A stretch of 64,000 bases of DNA from CBDCUQ01 sp965222835 (GTDB lineage: Bacteria; Pseudomonadota; Alphaproteobacteria; Rhizobiales; Hyphomicrobiaceae): positions 930,001 to 994,000 of the forward strand of contig CBDCUQ010000004.1 of NCBI GenBank assembly GCA_965222835.1. The letters run 5' to 3'. The translations under genes and the position numbers were made by a program. Below are positions 8,174 to 16,720 of this stretch, piece after piece; within the stretch, counting starts at the first letter, position 1; each line of letters starts with the position of its first letter. Below the pieces are notes generated by a model that was given only the letters and a program-made list of their open reading frames with translations, was not told where the DNA came from and did no database searches.

Positions 8174-9526
8174 ATGCAGGTTACACAGACGAGTTCTGAA
8201 GGTTTGAAGCGCAAGCTGAAGGTTGTCGTCGGTGCCGCGGAACTCGGCGAGCGCCTTTCTTCGCGGCTCGACGAAGTGAAGGGCAATGTTCAGCTCAAGG
8301 GCTTCCGCAAGGGAAAGGTTCCGATCGATCACATCCGCAAGGTCTATGGCCGCTCATTAATGACCGAAGTTGTTGAGCAGGTGATCCGGGATACGAGTAC
8401 CAAGGCGATTTCGGAGCGCAAGGAGCGCGCGGCTGCGATGCCCGAAATTGCGCTTGCAGAACCCGATTCCATCGATCAGGTGATCGAAGGTAAGGCTGAT
8501 CTTGCGTATGAAATGAGTTTCGAGGTGCTGCCGGACTTCAAGGTCGCGGATTTTGCGAGCTTGAAGCTGGAGAAGCTGGTTGCGGACGTCGATGACGAGG
8601 ATTTGGACAAGGCCCTTTCCGATTTGGCGGAACGCAATACGACGTTTCTGCCGGAGGAAGGGCGCAAGGCCGAGGAGGGCGATCGCGTCACTATCGATTA
8701 CGCCGGCACCGTGGATGGCGAGCCGTTTGATCGGGGCAAGGGCGAAGGCCTTAGCTTGGTTTTGGGTAACGCCAATTTCATTCCAGGATTTGAGGAGGGT
8801 CTCAAGGGTGTCGGTAAGGGTGACCAGCGCAATGTGACGGGCACGTTTCCAGACGATTATCCCGTGAAAGAGCTGGCCGGAAAAGAGGCCGTCTTTGACG
8901 TGACAGTCAAAGAGGTCGAAAAGCCGGTCAAGCCCGGGATCGATGAAGACCTTGCGAAGGGGCTCGGGGTCGAGAACCTTGATGAGCTCAAAGAGATGGT
9001 TTCGCAGCAGATCGGTGGTGAGCTGGAGTCGGTTTCGCGCAGCAAGCTCAAGCGCGAGCTTTTGGACATGCTCGATAAAGTACACACCTTCGAACTGCCG
9101 CCTTCACTGGTCGATCGCGAATTTGAGGGCATCTGGAAACAACTCACCGAGAATCTTGAAAGCCAGGGCAAATCTATTGGCGATGAAGAGAAGTCTGAGG
9201 AGGAGCTGCGCCAGGAGTACCGGCGGATTGCGGAGCGGCGCGTGCGTTTGGGCCTCGTCATTGGGGAAATTGGCGACAAAAACAAAATCTCGGTCAGCCA
9301 GGACGAGTTGCGCCGGGCGCTGATGGAACAAGCCCGCCGTTATCCGGGCCAGGAGAAGATGGTCTACGAGTACTTTGAGAAGACACCGGGGGCGATCGCA
9401 GAGCTGCGGGCGCCGATTTTCGAAGACAAGGTGATTGATTTCATCCTGGGAGAGGCCAAGCCGGTTGAGAAGAAGGTCTCGCGGGAGGAGCTGATCAAGG
9501 CGGCCGAAGAGGTGAGCCAATCATAG
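8174..9526 (+). CDS. tig: Trigger factor, ribosome-associated chaperone
   Basis: Trigger factor binds ribosomal protein uL23 at the exit tunnel and shields nascent chains. The ATG at 8174 begins MQVTQTSSEGLKRKL, as in the family, and GAGAG lies at 8164-8168, giving 450 residues. The ribosome-binding domain carries the signature GFRKGKVP near residue 44, the FKBP-type isomerase domain spans about 170-250 (GDRVTIDYAGTVDGEPFDRG, PGFEEGLKGV), and the rest forms the arm and chaperone domain, ending in a charged tail. The gene is followed by clpP, clpX and lon on the same strand, linking nascent-chain folding to degradation as in many proteobacteria. A longer reading from 8123 lacks family similarity at its N terminus. 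Confidence 0.97.
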   Translation: MQVTQTSSEGLKRKLKVVVGAAELGERLSSRLDEVKGNVQLKGFRKGKVPIDHIRKVYGRSLMTEVVEQVIRDTSTKAISERKERAAAMPEIALAEPDSIDQVIEGKADLAYEMSFEVLPDFKVADFASLKLEKLVADVDDEDLDKALSDLAERNTTFLPEEGRKAEEGDRVTIDYAGTVDGEPFDRGKGEGLSLVLGNANFIPGFEEGLKGVGKGDQRNVTGTFPDDYPVKELAGKEAVFDVTVKEVEKPVKPGIDEDLAKGLGVENLDELKEMVSQQIGGELESVSRSKLKRELLDMLDKVHTFELPPSLVDREFEGIWKQLTENLESQGKSIGDEEKSEEELRQEYRRIAERRVRLGLVIGEIGDKNKISVSQDELRRALMEQARRYPGQEKMVYEYFEKTPGAIAELRAPIFEDKVIDFILGEAKPVEKKVSREELIKAAEEVSQS

Positions 9527-9841
9527 CTGGTGGGGGCGGCCGGGTCCTGCTGGCGGACGATAGCGCGTCCCGAGAGTGGGCAATCCAGGCCCGGTGGCCC
9601 GTGACGGCTGAGGGCCGGCTGGGGCGCAGCTACAAGGCGTTTCCCGGGGTGGAAGCTCCTGGAAAAAGCCGGAAAAGTGCGGGGGCGCTGCCGCTTTGCC
9701 GCCACCCTTACGGGAGAGTTTTGCGTGCATAGGTGGAGTGGTCTATTGAATGCGCGCGGGGAGTCACGCGATGGTGGCTCCGGGTCTTGAAGTGTGCGCC
9801 CATTGGCGCCTGTCGAATATTCTTGAGGAGATGCGATTCCC
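9527..9841. other. Intergenic region between tig and clpP (315 bases)
   Basis: No coding sequence or RNA gene is recognised. The region is GC-rich in its first half. CTTGAA at 9786-9791 resembles a sigma-32 -35 element, but no matching -10 element stands at the right distance, so a heat-shock promoter is not called. TTGAGGAG at 9823-9830 provides the clpP ribosome binding site. Confidence 0.5.
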
Positions 9842-10489
9842 ATGCACGATCCTGTGGCCACCCTTACGAATACCTTTTGGCCGATGGTCGTGGAGCAGAC
9901 GGCGCGCGGCGAACGCGGCTACGATCTGCCTTCGAGGCTATTGAAAGAGCGCATCATTTTCGTCACCGGTCCGATCGAGGACCACATGGCTTCCTCGATA
10001 TGCATGCAGCTCTTGTTCCTTGAATCGGAAAATCCGAAAAAAGAGATCTCGATGTATATCAACTCGCCGGGGGGTGTGGTGACAGCCGGGATGGCGATCT
10101 ATGACACCATGCAGTTCGTCCGGCCGCCGATTGCCACCCTGTGCATCGGCCAGGCGGCCTCGATGGGGTCGCTCCTGTTGTGTGCGGGCAAAAAGGACAT
10201 GCGGTTCGCTTTGACCAATTCCCGCATTATGGTTCACCAGCCCTCGGGCGGATTTTCAGGACAGGCCTCGGACATTGAGCGGCACGCAGAAGACATCATT
10301 AAGATGAAGCGCCGCCTTAATGAGGTTTATGTCAAGCATACCTCCCAGTCCTATGAGGTGATCGATAAAACGTTGGATCGCGACTACTTTATGAGTGCTG
10401 ATCAAGCCCAGGAATTCGGTATCGTGGATAAGGTCTTGAGCAGCCGGGAAGAAGTCGATGCTCAGCCGAGTCCGGAAAAATCCGAGTGA
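9842..10489 (+). CDS. clpP: ATP-dependent Clp protease, proteolytic subunit
   Basis: ClpP forms the tetradecameric serine protease barrel that degrades substrates unfolded by ClpX or ClpA. The 215-residue protein has the full catalytic triad: Ser107 in GQAASMGS, His132 in MVHQPSGG and Asp181 in TLDRDYFM, with the 25- and 49-residue spacings of E. coli ClpP. A short N-terminal propeptide precedes the conserved PSRLLKERIIF region. The ATG at 9842 has GAGGAG at 9825-9830. clpX follows after 332 bases, leaving room for its own promoter. The C-terminal tail DAQPSPEKSE is variable in the family. Confidence 0.97.
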   Translation: MHDPVATLTNTFWPMVVEQTARGERGYDLPSRLLKERIIFVTGPIEDHMASSICMQLLFLESENPKKEISMYINSPGGVVTAGMAIYDTMQFVRPPIATLCIGQAASMGSLLLCAGKKDMRFALTNSRIMVHQPSGGFSGQASDIERHAEDIIKMKRRLNEVYVKHTSQSYEVIDKTLDRDYFMSADQAQEFGIVDKVLSSREEVDAQPSPEKSE

Positions 10490-10821
10490 TTCTGTCTCAC
10501 TGGGCTGCAGAACGGGCCTTCGGGCGTCTGAAACGGCCTGGATTTTGCCTGGTGCCTCGCTTAAGTATGCGGTGGCGAAATTACCGGAAACTAAGGACGA
10601 ATCCTGGCTCTGGTATGGTTGCCAAGTAACTGTGTGGTAATCCGGTCCCGGGATGGGCCTTGGCCTTAATGTGGGCGTTAATGCAATCTTGATCTGAGTG
10701 GGCGTAGCGTGTTCAGATTGCGGTACTCGGTTCGCGTTCCACGTGGCGGGCTTTGCCCATCGGTCCGGGTGATCAGGTAGGCGGCATACCGGGATCGACC
10801 GGCCCTCCCCCGAGGGAAGAA
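10490..10821. other. Intergenic region between clpP and clpX (332 bases)
   Basis: I see no gene. Two TTAA boxes at 10666 and 10678 are eight, not seven, bases apart, so they do not match a CtrA site. GAGGGA at 10812-10817 is the clpX ribosome binding site. The region is long enough to hold an independent clpX promoter, but no convincing -35/-10 pair was recognised. Confidence 0.45.
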
Positions 10822-12081
10822 ATGGATATGGCTCAAGAAAAGAACACCCTCTACTGCTCGTTCTGCGGAAAGAGCCAACATGAAGTCCGGAAGTTGATTG
10901 CCGGTCCGACGGTATTCATCTGCGATGAATGCGTTGAACTCTGCATGGACATCATCCGCGAGGAAAACAAGAACACCCTCGTGAAGTCTCGCGACGGCGT
11001 GCCGACCCCGCAGGAGATTTCGTCCGTTCTCGACAGTTATGTCATCGGACAGGATTATGCCAAGCGCGTCCTTTCGGTGGCCGTTCACAATCATTACAAG
11101 CGTCTCAATCACGCCGGCAAGAACAATGACGTTGAGCTCGCCAAGTCGAACATTCTGCTGGTCGGCCCAACGGGCTGCGGCAAGACGCTGTTGGCACAGA
11201 CACTCGCCCGCATCCTCGACGTGCCGTTTACGATGGCGGATGCAACGACGCTTACGGAAGCCGGTTACGTTGGCGAGGACGTCGAGAATATCATTCTGAA
11301 GCTTCTGCAAAATGCCGACTACAACGTCGAGCGTGCGCAGCGGGGTATCGTCTACATCGACGAGATCGACAAGATCAGCCGCAAATCGGATAACCCGTCG
11401 ATCACACGCGATGTGTCGGGCGAGGGCGTCCAGCAGGCGCTTCTGAAGATTATGGAAGGAACTGTTGCATCGGTTCCGCCGCAAGGTGGACGTAAGCATC
11501 CGCAGCAGGAGTTCCTGCAGGTCGATACGTCAAATATCCTTTTCATCTGCGGCGGCGCGTTCGCAGGTCTTGAGAAGATCATCTCTCGCCGGGGCAAGGG
11601 TACGTCCATCGGTTTCGGTGCACGTGTCATGGCGCCCGATGAGCGGCGCACAGGCGATATTTTGCGTGAGGTCGAGCCCGAAGACCTTCTGAAGTTTGGG
11701 CTCATTCCCGAGTTCATTGGCCGCTTGCCGGTGATCGCGACGCTGGAGGATCTGGACGAAGATGCTCTCGTGCAGATCCTGAGCGAGCCGAAGAACGCGT
11801 TGGTCAAGCAGTATCAGCGGTTGTTCGAGATGGAGGACGTCAAGCTCACCATGACGCTGGATGCGCTTAAGGGAATTTCCCGCAAGGCAATCGAGCGTAA
11901 GACGGGCGCGCGTGGTTTGCGCTCGATCCTGGAGGCTATTCTTCTCGACTCGATGTTTGATCTGCCCTCGCTTAAGGGCGTCGAGGAGATCGTGGTCGGT
12001 CCCGAGGTGGTTGAAGGCGGGGCCAAGCCGTTGCGGATCTATTCGGATCGCGCCGAGGAGAAGGGTTCGACGGCATCCTAA
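10822..12081 (+). CDS. clpX: ATP-dependent Clp protease ATP-binding subunit
   Basis: ClpX is the hexameric AAA+ unfoldase that feeds tagged or damaged proteins to ClpP. The protein has about 419 residues. An N-terminal C4 zinc domain (CSFC and CDEC) recruits adaptors; the AAA+ domain has Walker A GPTGCGKT, Walker B VYIDEIDKI, sensor regions, and the IGF tripeptide (KGTSIGFGARV) that docks on ClpP. The start could be ATG 10822 or ATG 10828; GAGGGA at 10812-10817 is better spaced for 10828, but the difference is two residues. A reading from 10753 would add a Gly/Pro-rich stretch absent from ClpX. The chromosomal order clpP-clpX-lon is widely conserved. Confidence 0.97.
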   Translation: MDMAQEKNTLYCSFCGKSQHEVRKLIAGPTVFICDECVELCMDIIREENKNTLVKSRDGVPTPQEISSVLDSYVIGQDYAKRVLSVAVHNHYKRLNHAGKNNDVELAKSNILLVGPTGCGKTLLAQTLARILDVPFTMADATTLTEAGYVGEDVENIILKLLQNADYNVERAQRGIVYIDEIDKISRKSDNPSITRDVSGEGVQQALLKIMEGTVASVPPQGGRKHPQQEFLQVDTSNILFICGGAFAGLEKIISRRGKGTSIGFGARVMAPDERRTGDILREVEPEDLLKFGLIPEFIGRLPVIATLEDLDEDALVQILSEPKNALVKQYQRLFEMEDVKLTMTLDALKGISRKAIERKTGARGLRSILEAILLDSMFDLPSLKGVEEIVVGPEVVEGGAKPLRIYSDRAEEKGSTAS

Positions 12082-12400
12082 TGAGGTCAATATGGGCGCG
12101 CGCCATGTGCAGCCTGTGGTGCCAGAACAAGGCATGACCTCTTTGCTATGCGTGGCCGGGGCAGGTTTGAAGGCGCTTCGGCAGCTCTTGATTGGCGGGA
12201 CGGGAACGCCCAACTTAGTCTAAGTTTCCGGTCTAGCGTGTGTGCCGGTCAATACCCGGGACGCTTTCAGGTCGGCAGTCAAACAGTCGGAGATGTCGAT
12301 TTTGCGGAGGTGAGACGAGTTCGAATATGAGACGTCAAGAGAGCGTCCGAAGCGCCGAGAGTAAAGCGTTTCAGGGTGCCCGTGCGGAGACAAGAGGACT
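12082..12400. other. Intergenic region between clpX and lon (319 bases)
   Basis: No gene is recognised. A near-palindrome of the form TTGGCG-N10-CGCCCAA occurs around 12192-12213 and could be a hairpin, but it lacks a T tract. The lon ribosome binding site is the AAGAGGA run just before 12401. A heat-shock promoter for lon is expected from other bacteria but was not located with confidence. Confidence 0.45.
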
Positions 12401-14824
12401 ATGAGCGAAGACAAGCCTGCAAAAGACAAGGGCGGCAGCAAAGAGATCTATCCGGTCCTTCCGCTACGCGACATCGTCGTCTTCCCCTATATGATTGTGC
12501 CGTTGTTCGTCGGGCGCGAGAAGTCGATCGCTGCGCTTGAAGAAGTTATGCGGGCCGACAAGCTGATCCTCCTGGCGGCACAGAAGAACGCTGGCGACGA
12601 CGATCCTGCGACCGATGCAATTTACAAGGTCGGCACGCTTGCGTCTGTCCTGCAGCTGCTGAAGCTTCCCGACGGTACGGTGAAGGTGCTGGTCGAAGGA
12701 ACGGCGCGTGCGAAGATTTCCCGTTACACAAGCAACGCGGAGTATTTTGAAGCCGAGGTCGAACGCGTTTCCGAGGAGATGGGCTCGCGCGACGAGATTG
12801 AGGCGATGGCCCGCTCGGCGGTGTCGCAATTCGAAAGCTACGTCAAGCTCAACAAGAAAATCTCTCCGGAGGTTTTGGGAACGATTGCGCAGATCGAGGA
12901 CTACTCGAAGCTGGCGGATACGATCGCATCGCATCTTGCCATCAAGATCTCGGACAAGCAGGACGTTCTCGAGACGACGGTTATCTCAGGCCGTCTCGAA
13001 AAGGTCTTCACGCTCATGGAGAGCGAGATCTCTGTTCTGCAGGTCGAGCGCAAGATCCGTTCGCGCGTCAAGCGTCAGATGGAGAAGACGCAGCGCGAGT
13101 ACTACTTGAACGAACAGATGAAGGCGATCCAGAAGGAGCTGGGCGACAGCGAGGAACGCGACGATATCTCCGAGTTTGAGGAGAAGATCGAAAACACCAA
13201 GCTCTCGAAGGAAGCCAAGGACAAGGCGATCGCCGAGCTTAAGAAGCTCAAGCAGATGAGCCCGATGTCGGCCGAAGCGACGGTTGTCAGGAACTATCTC
13301 GACTGGCTGTTGTCGATCCCCTGGGGGATCAAGGGCAAGGTCAAGAAGGACCTGGACGAAGCACAGCGCATTCTCGACGCCGAGCACTATGGCTTGGAAA
13401 GGGTCAAGGAGCGCATTGTCGAGTATCTTGCTGTCCAGGCGCGCACCAACAAGCTCAAAGGGCCAATCTTGTGCCTTGTCGGTCCTCCCGGCGTCGGCAA
13501 GACCTCACTTGGCAAATCGATGGCCAACGCCACGGGGCGTGAGTTCGTACGCATGAGCCTCGGCGGTGTGCGCGACGAAGCTGAGATCCGCGGGCACCGG
13601 CGCACCTATATCGGTTCGATGCCAGGCAAAGTCATTCAGTCGATGAAGAAGGCGAAGCGGGTCAATCCGCTGTTCCTGCTCGATGAGATCGACAAGATGG
13701 GGCAGGACTTCCGGGGCGACCCGGCAGCCGCGCTTCTCGAGGTGCTGGACCCCGAACAGAACGCGACGTTCAACGATCATTATCTTGAGGTCGACTACGA
13801 CCTTTCGAACGTGATGTTCGTGACAACGGCCAATACGCTCAACATTCCGCCGGCGCTGATGGACCGGATGGAGATCATTCGTCTTGAGGGCTACACCGAG
13901 GACGAGAAGGTTGAGATCGCCAAACGTCATCTTCTCCCCGATCAGCGGAGTGCCCACGGCCTCCAGGACGATGAATGGGTGGTTGAAGACAGCGCAATCC
14001 TGGAGATCATCCGCCGCTACACGCGTGAAGCCGGTGTGCGATCGCTTGAACGCGAAATTGCCAAGCTGGCGCGGAAGGCCGTCAAGGAAATCCTTACCGG
14101 TAAAGACACGCCGGTGACGGTGACGGGCGAGAACGTGAAGGATTATCTCGGAGTTACAAAGTTCCGCTACGGCGAAGCGGAGCTCGAGGACCAGATCGGA
14201 ATCGTCACTGGGCTCGCGTGGACGGAAGTCGGCGGTGAGCTGCTGACCATCGAAGGTGTCATGATGCCCGGAAAGGGCAAGATGACGGTGACGGGCAACT
14301 TGCGCGACGTGATGAAAGAAAGCATTCAGGCTGCGAATGCGTATGTGCGATCGCGCTCGGTCGATTTCGGCATTCCGCCGCCGATGTTCGAGAAGAAGGA
14401 CATCCACGTACACGTGCCCGAAGGCGCGACTCCCAAGGACGGACCGTCGGCGGGTGTGGCGATGGCGACGGCGATCATATCTGTGCTGACGGGAATTCCC
14501 GTCCGCAAGGATGTGGCCATGACGGGCGAGATCACGTTGCGTGGCCGGGTGCTTCCCATCGGCGGCCTTAAGGAAAAGCTGCTGGCTGCTTTGCGCGGCG
14601 GTATCAAGACCGTGCTCATTCCTGAGGAGAACGTGAAGGATCTCGCCGAGATTTCCGATGAAGTGAAGGAGAAGCTCGAGCTGGTTCCCGTGTCTCGGAT
14701 GGAAGAGGTAGTCAAGTCTGCCCTGGTCCGGCCGCTTGAGCCAATCTCGTGGGAAGAGTCCGCAGAGGAGGCGCCTGTTTCCGCCGAAGACGGCAAGGGT
14801 GGCTCGCGCCTCACGGCGCACTGA
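12401..14824 (+). CDS. lon: ATP-dependent protease Lon
   Basis: Lon is the hexameric AAA+ serine protease that removes misfolded proteins and short-lived regulators; in Caulobacter and relatives it degrades DnaA, CcrM and SciP. The 807-residue protein shows the N-terminal substrate domain (PVLPLRDIVVFPYMIVPLFV), Walker A GPPGVGKT, Walker B FLLDEIDKM and the proteolytic dyad Ser683 (GPSAGVAM) and Lys726 (GGLKEKLLAA), 43 residues apart as in E. coli Lon. All key residues are intact. The ATG at 12401 follows AAGAGGA. An ideal terminator stands 60 bases after the stop. The gene is followed by hupB, a common alphaproteobacterial arrangement. Confidence 0.98.
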   Translation: MSEDKPAKDKGGSKEIYPVLPLRDIVVFPYMIVPLFVGREKSIAALEEVMRADKLILLAAQKNAGDDDPATDAIYKVGTLASVLQLLKLPDGTVKVLVEGTARAKISRYTSNAEYFEAEVERVSEEMGSRDEIEAMARSAVSQFESYVKLNKKISPEVLGTIAQIEDYSKLADTIASHLAIKISDKQDVLETTVISGRLEKVFTLMESEISVLQVERKIRSRVKRQMEKTQREYYLNEQMKAIQKELGDSEERDDISEFEEKIENTKLSKEAKDKAIAELKKLKQMSPMSAEATVVRNYLDWLLSIPWGIKGKVKKDLDEAQRILDAEHYGLERVKERIVEYLAVQARTNKLKGPILCLVGPPGVGKTSLGKSMANATGREFVRMSLGGVRDEAEIRGHRRTYIGSMPGKVIQSMKKAKRVNPLFLLDEIDKMGQDFRGDPAAALLEVLDPEQNATFNDHYLEVDYDLSNVMFVTTANTLNIPPALMDRMEIIRLEGYTEDEKVEIAKRHLLPDQRSAHGLQDDEWVVEDSAILEIIRRYTREAGVRSLEREIAKLARKAVKEILTGKDTPVTVTGENVKDYLGVTKFRYGEAELEDQIGIVTGLAWTEVGGELLTIEGVMMPGKGKMTVTGNLRDVMKESIQAANAYVRSRSVDFGIPPPMFEKKDIHVHVPEGATPKDGPSAGVAMATAIISVLTGIPVRKDVAMTGEITLRGRVLPIGGLKEKLLAALRGGIKTVLIPEENVKDLAEISDEVKEKLELVPVSRMEEVVKSALVRPLEPISWEESAEEAPVSAEDGKGGSRLTAH

Positions 14825-14884
14825 TCGCGCATTAACCATGTCGCCTTGCGTTTCAGGTTTGAACGGCGTTTGACGCCAAAATTG

Positions 14885-14915
14885 CCCCGGCTGCTCGCGG
14901 CCGGGGTTTTCTCTT
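14885..14915 (+). terminator. Rho-independent terminator of lon
   Basis: CCCCGGC at 14885-14891 pairs with GCCGGGG at 14900-14906 around an eight-base loop and is followed directly by TTTTCTCTT. The remaining 200 bases before hupB hold no recognised gene and should contain the hupB promoter. Confidence 0.88.
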
Positions 14916-15125
14916 GCCGATGTTCATACTGAACGGCGATTTCCCCAGCATTTTCGGGCGAAAACTGACGATTTGCCTCTTGACGGCCCCGTCTTTTGGG
15001 CGCTTGTTTCCGGCAACTGTTGCGGATGCAGCAGCGTCATTGCTGTGAGCGGCGGAGACCTGAGCTCCCGATAACCGGCTCACGCTCCCAACATCCGTGC
15101 AATCCCTGAAACAAGGACCCATGAT

Positions 15126-15398
15126 ATGAGCAAGAAAGATTTGATCGACGCGGTCGCTGATAAGTGTGAACTCACCAAGGACAAGGCAGCCGTTGCGGTC
15201 GATACCATTCTTCACCACATCCGGGGAGCCATGCAGCGGGGCGACGAGGTTCGCATTCCCGATTTCGGGACCTTTAAGGTCACCGATCGCAAGGCGCGCG
15301 AGGGGCGCAACCCGGCAACGGGCGCGACGATCCAGATTCCGGCGTCTCGCGTTCCGAAGTTCACCCCGTCCAAGGGGCTCAAGGACGCTCTCAACTAA
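15126..15398 (+). CDS. hupB: DNA-binding protein HU
   Basis: HU is a small basic nucleoid protein that bends and compacts DNA as a dimer. The 90-residue product starts MSKKDLIDAVADKCELTKDK and carries the arm signature GTFKVTDRKAREGRNPATG, followed by the conserved PxFxPSKGLKDALN C terminus with the intercalating Pro in the arm. Length and sequence are fully typical. AAGGA at 15113-15117 is the ribosome binding site. Being just downstream of lon, with a terminator between, it is expected to have its own strong promoter. HU beta versus alpha cannot be separated from sequence alone; IHF is excluded by the arm sequence. Confidence 0.96.
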   Translation: MSKKDLIDAVADKCELTKDKAAVAVDTILHHIRGAMQRGDEVRIPDFGTFKVTDRKAREGRNPATGATIQIPASRVPKFTPSKGLKDALN

Positions 15399-15493
15399 AG
15401 CGCTCTGGGCCGTGAGAGGCTGAAGCGGTCGGCAGGTTCGCCGGTCTTGGCTTTCGGGCTCACGGTCCTTTGTTCTGTGTGCTCAGTTTTCCC

Positions 15494-15568
15494 GGGCGGT
15501 TAGCTCAGCGGTAGAGCGCCTCGTTTACACCGAGGATGTCGGAGGTTCGATCCCTTCACCGCCCACCA
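15494..15568 (+). tRNA. tRNA-Val (anticodon TAC)
   Basis: A 75-base cloverleaf with encoded CCA. The acceptor stem GGGCGGT/ACCGCCC is perfect, the anticodon stem is CCTCG/CGAGG around loop TTTACAC, and the T arm is GGAGG-TTCGATC-CCTTC with one G-U pair. Anticodon TAC reads valine GUN codons. It is followed 472 bases later by tRNA-Asp. Confidence 0.96.
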
Positions 15569-16040
15569 ATTTATGTTGCGCGCAGCCGCCACACCAACAC
15601 ACTTGACATTTGCGCGGCGCCGCCGGCCAACCCGCCGCGCGTTGGTTTTCGGTGCGCCGCCACGCCAGCCCTGCGCGTGTTGTGATGTTTGTTGCGCGTC
15701 GCAGCCACGCCCAATCTGCCCGTGGTTATTTTGGTCGCGTTGCTTCCTTACGAAGCCTGCGTACCGTCGCTGCGGTTGGCGGGTGCTTCAAGCCTCTCCA
15801 CTTCTCCTGTCCGGCGATGATCGGTGTTCTCTTGTGAGAGGACGCCGGTTCATGTCCGTGCGGGGATAAGAGGACTTGTCTGAGGCGCGATTTGAGCGAC
15901 CGGATTTGCCGTCGCTGCCGGCTCTGGCACTCGTGAATCCGGGCCTTTTGAGCTCGCTTGACTTGGGTCGCCTGAACCCGTATCTCACCTGCTCCTGAAC
16001 GCCGCAGGGCCTTGTCGTGCCAAGCGGACGCTCCTGGTGC
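15569..16040. other. Spacer between tRNA-Val and tRNA-Asp (472 bases)
   Basis: GC-rich sequence with several overlapping open frames of fewer than 100 codons on both strands, none with a convincing start, ribosome binding site or recognisable product. The antisense frame crossing the tRNA-Asp gene encodes the peptide pattern typically produced by reading through a tRNA and is not a gene. A processing spacer or an unrecognised small RNA is possible; nothing can be called. Confidence 0.4.
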
Positions 16041-16117
<77 letters not shown>

Positions 16118-16720
16118 GTTTCCCCCGATTGACCGTCATGCGTGCGCTCATATTGCGCCGATATGCCGTTTGCCGGCTGTTCGGCCGTCGTGGCTGTTCT
16201 GGCAGCGTGCGCGGGATATCCTTGCGCAAAGCGGCGTTTCGGTCGCGGCGGGATAGCCTTGCCAAGATTTAATCTTTGAGGGAGAGGGCGCGCCCGCCAA
16301 GTCGATCCCTGCGTCTACAGGTGGTGGCGTTACGGACCGCAACCGGCTCATGTTCCAAGAAGAAGGGGGCCGCGCGACCCTGAGCGCTCGGCCCCCGTGG
16401 ATCACGCCGGGGAAGATGGATTTCAGGGTCCGTAGACCATACGGGCCTTGCCGTGAACTCCCTCTGAATATGCCGTTCATGTGCCGTTCATCGACGGTGG
16501 GGCGGGCCCTGCGGGCTGATGGTGGGCTTGAACCGGCGCATTGGGGCCCCAATGCTAAGGAGGATGTGAGATTTGGGGCTGTGATCCGGGTCCGGCGTGC
16601 CAGAGGTATACCGGTTTGCCGCGTGTCAGTGACATGTCGTTCAGTCGGAGGTCATATTGCTCCCTTTAAGGCTCAGAGCTGGCGGTCCGCCATGAAAGGC
16701 GGTTCTCCATTTGAGGCACC
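16118..16720. other. Gene-poor region before the MacA-like gene (603 bases)
   Basis: No coding gene is supported. It holds a hairpin with an eight-base stem (GGGGGCCG at 16365-16372 with CGGCCCCC at 16389-16396) that lacks a T tract, the decamer TGCCGTTCAT repeated in tandem near 16470-16490, and a perfect 18-base palindrome at 16538-16555. One open frame (16350-16724) has no family-like features. The density of inverted repeats makes a regulatory or small-RNA function possible but unproven. Confidence 0.4.
16538..16555. repeat. Perfect 18-base palindrome
   Basis: GCATTGGGGCCCCAATGC reads identically on both strands. It lies 166 bases upstream of the MacA-like start. It could be an operator for a dimeric regulator of the exporter operon or, in RNA, a tight hairpin. 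No T tract follows. Confidence 0.6.

Noticed and set aside
9786..9806. CTTGAA before clpP as a sigma-32 promoter
   Set aside because: The only CATTGG-like -10 candidate is about nine bases away, too close for a sigma-32 promoter.
10666..10681. Two TTAA boxes before clpX as a CtrA site
   Set aside because: The spacer is eight bases, not seven, so the consensus is not met.
13505..14839. Long antisense open frame opposite lon
   Set aside because: Complete overlap with an intact lon, no family-like motif, composition typical of an antisense shadow.
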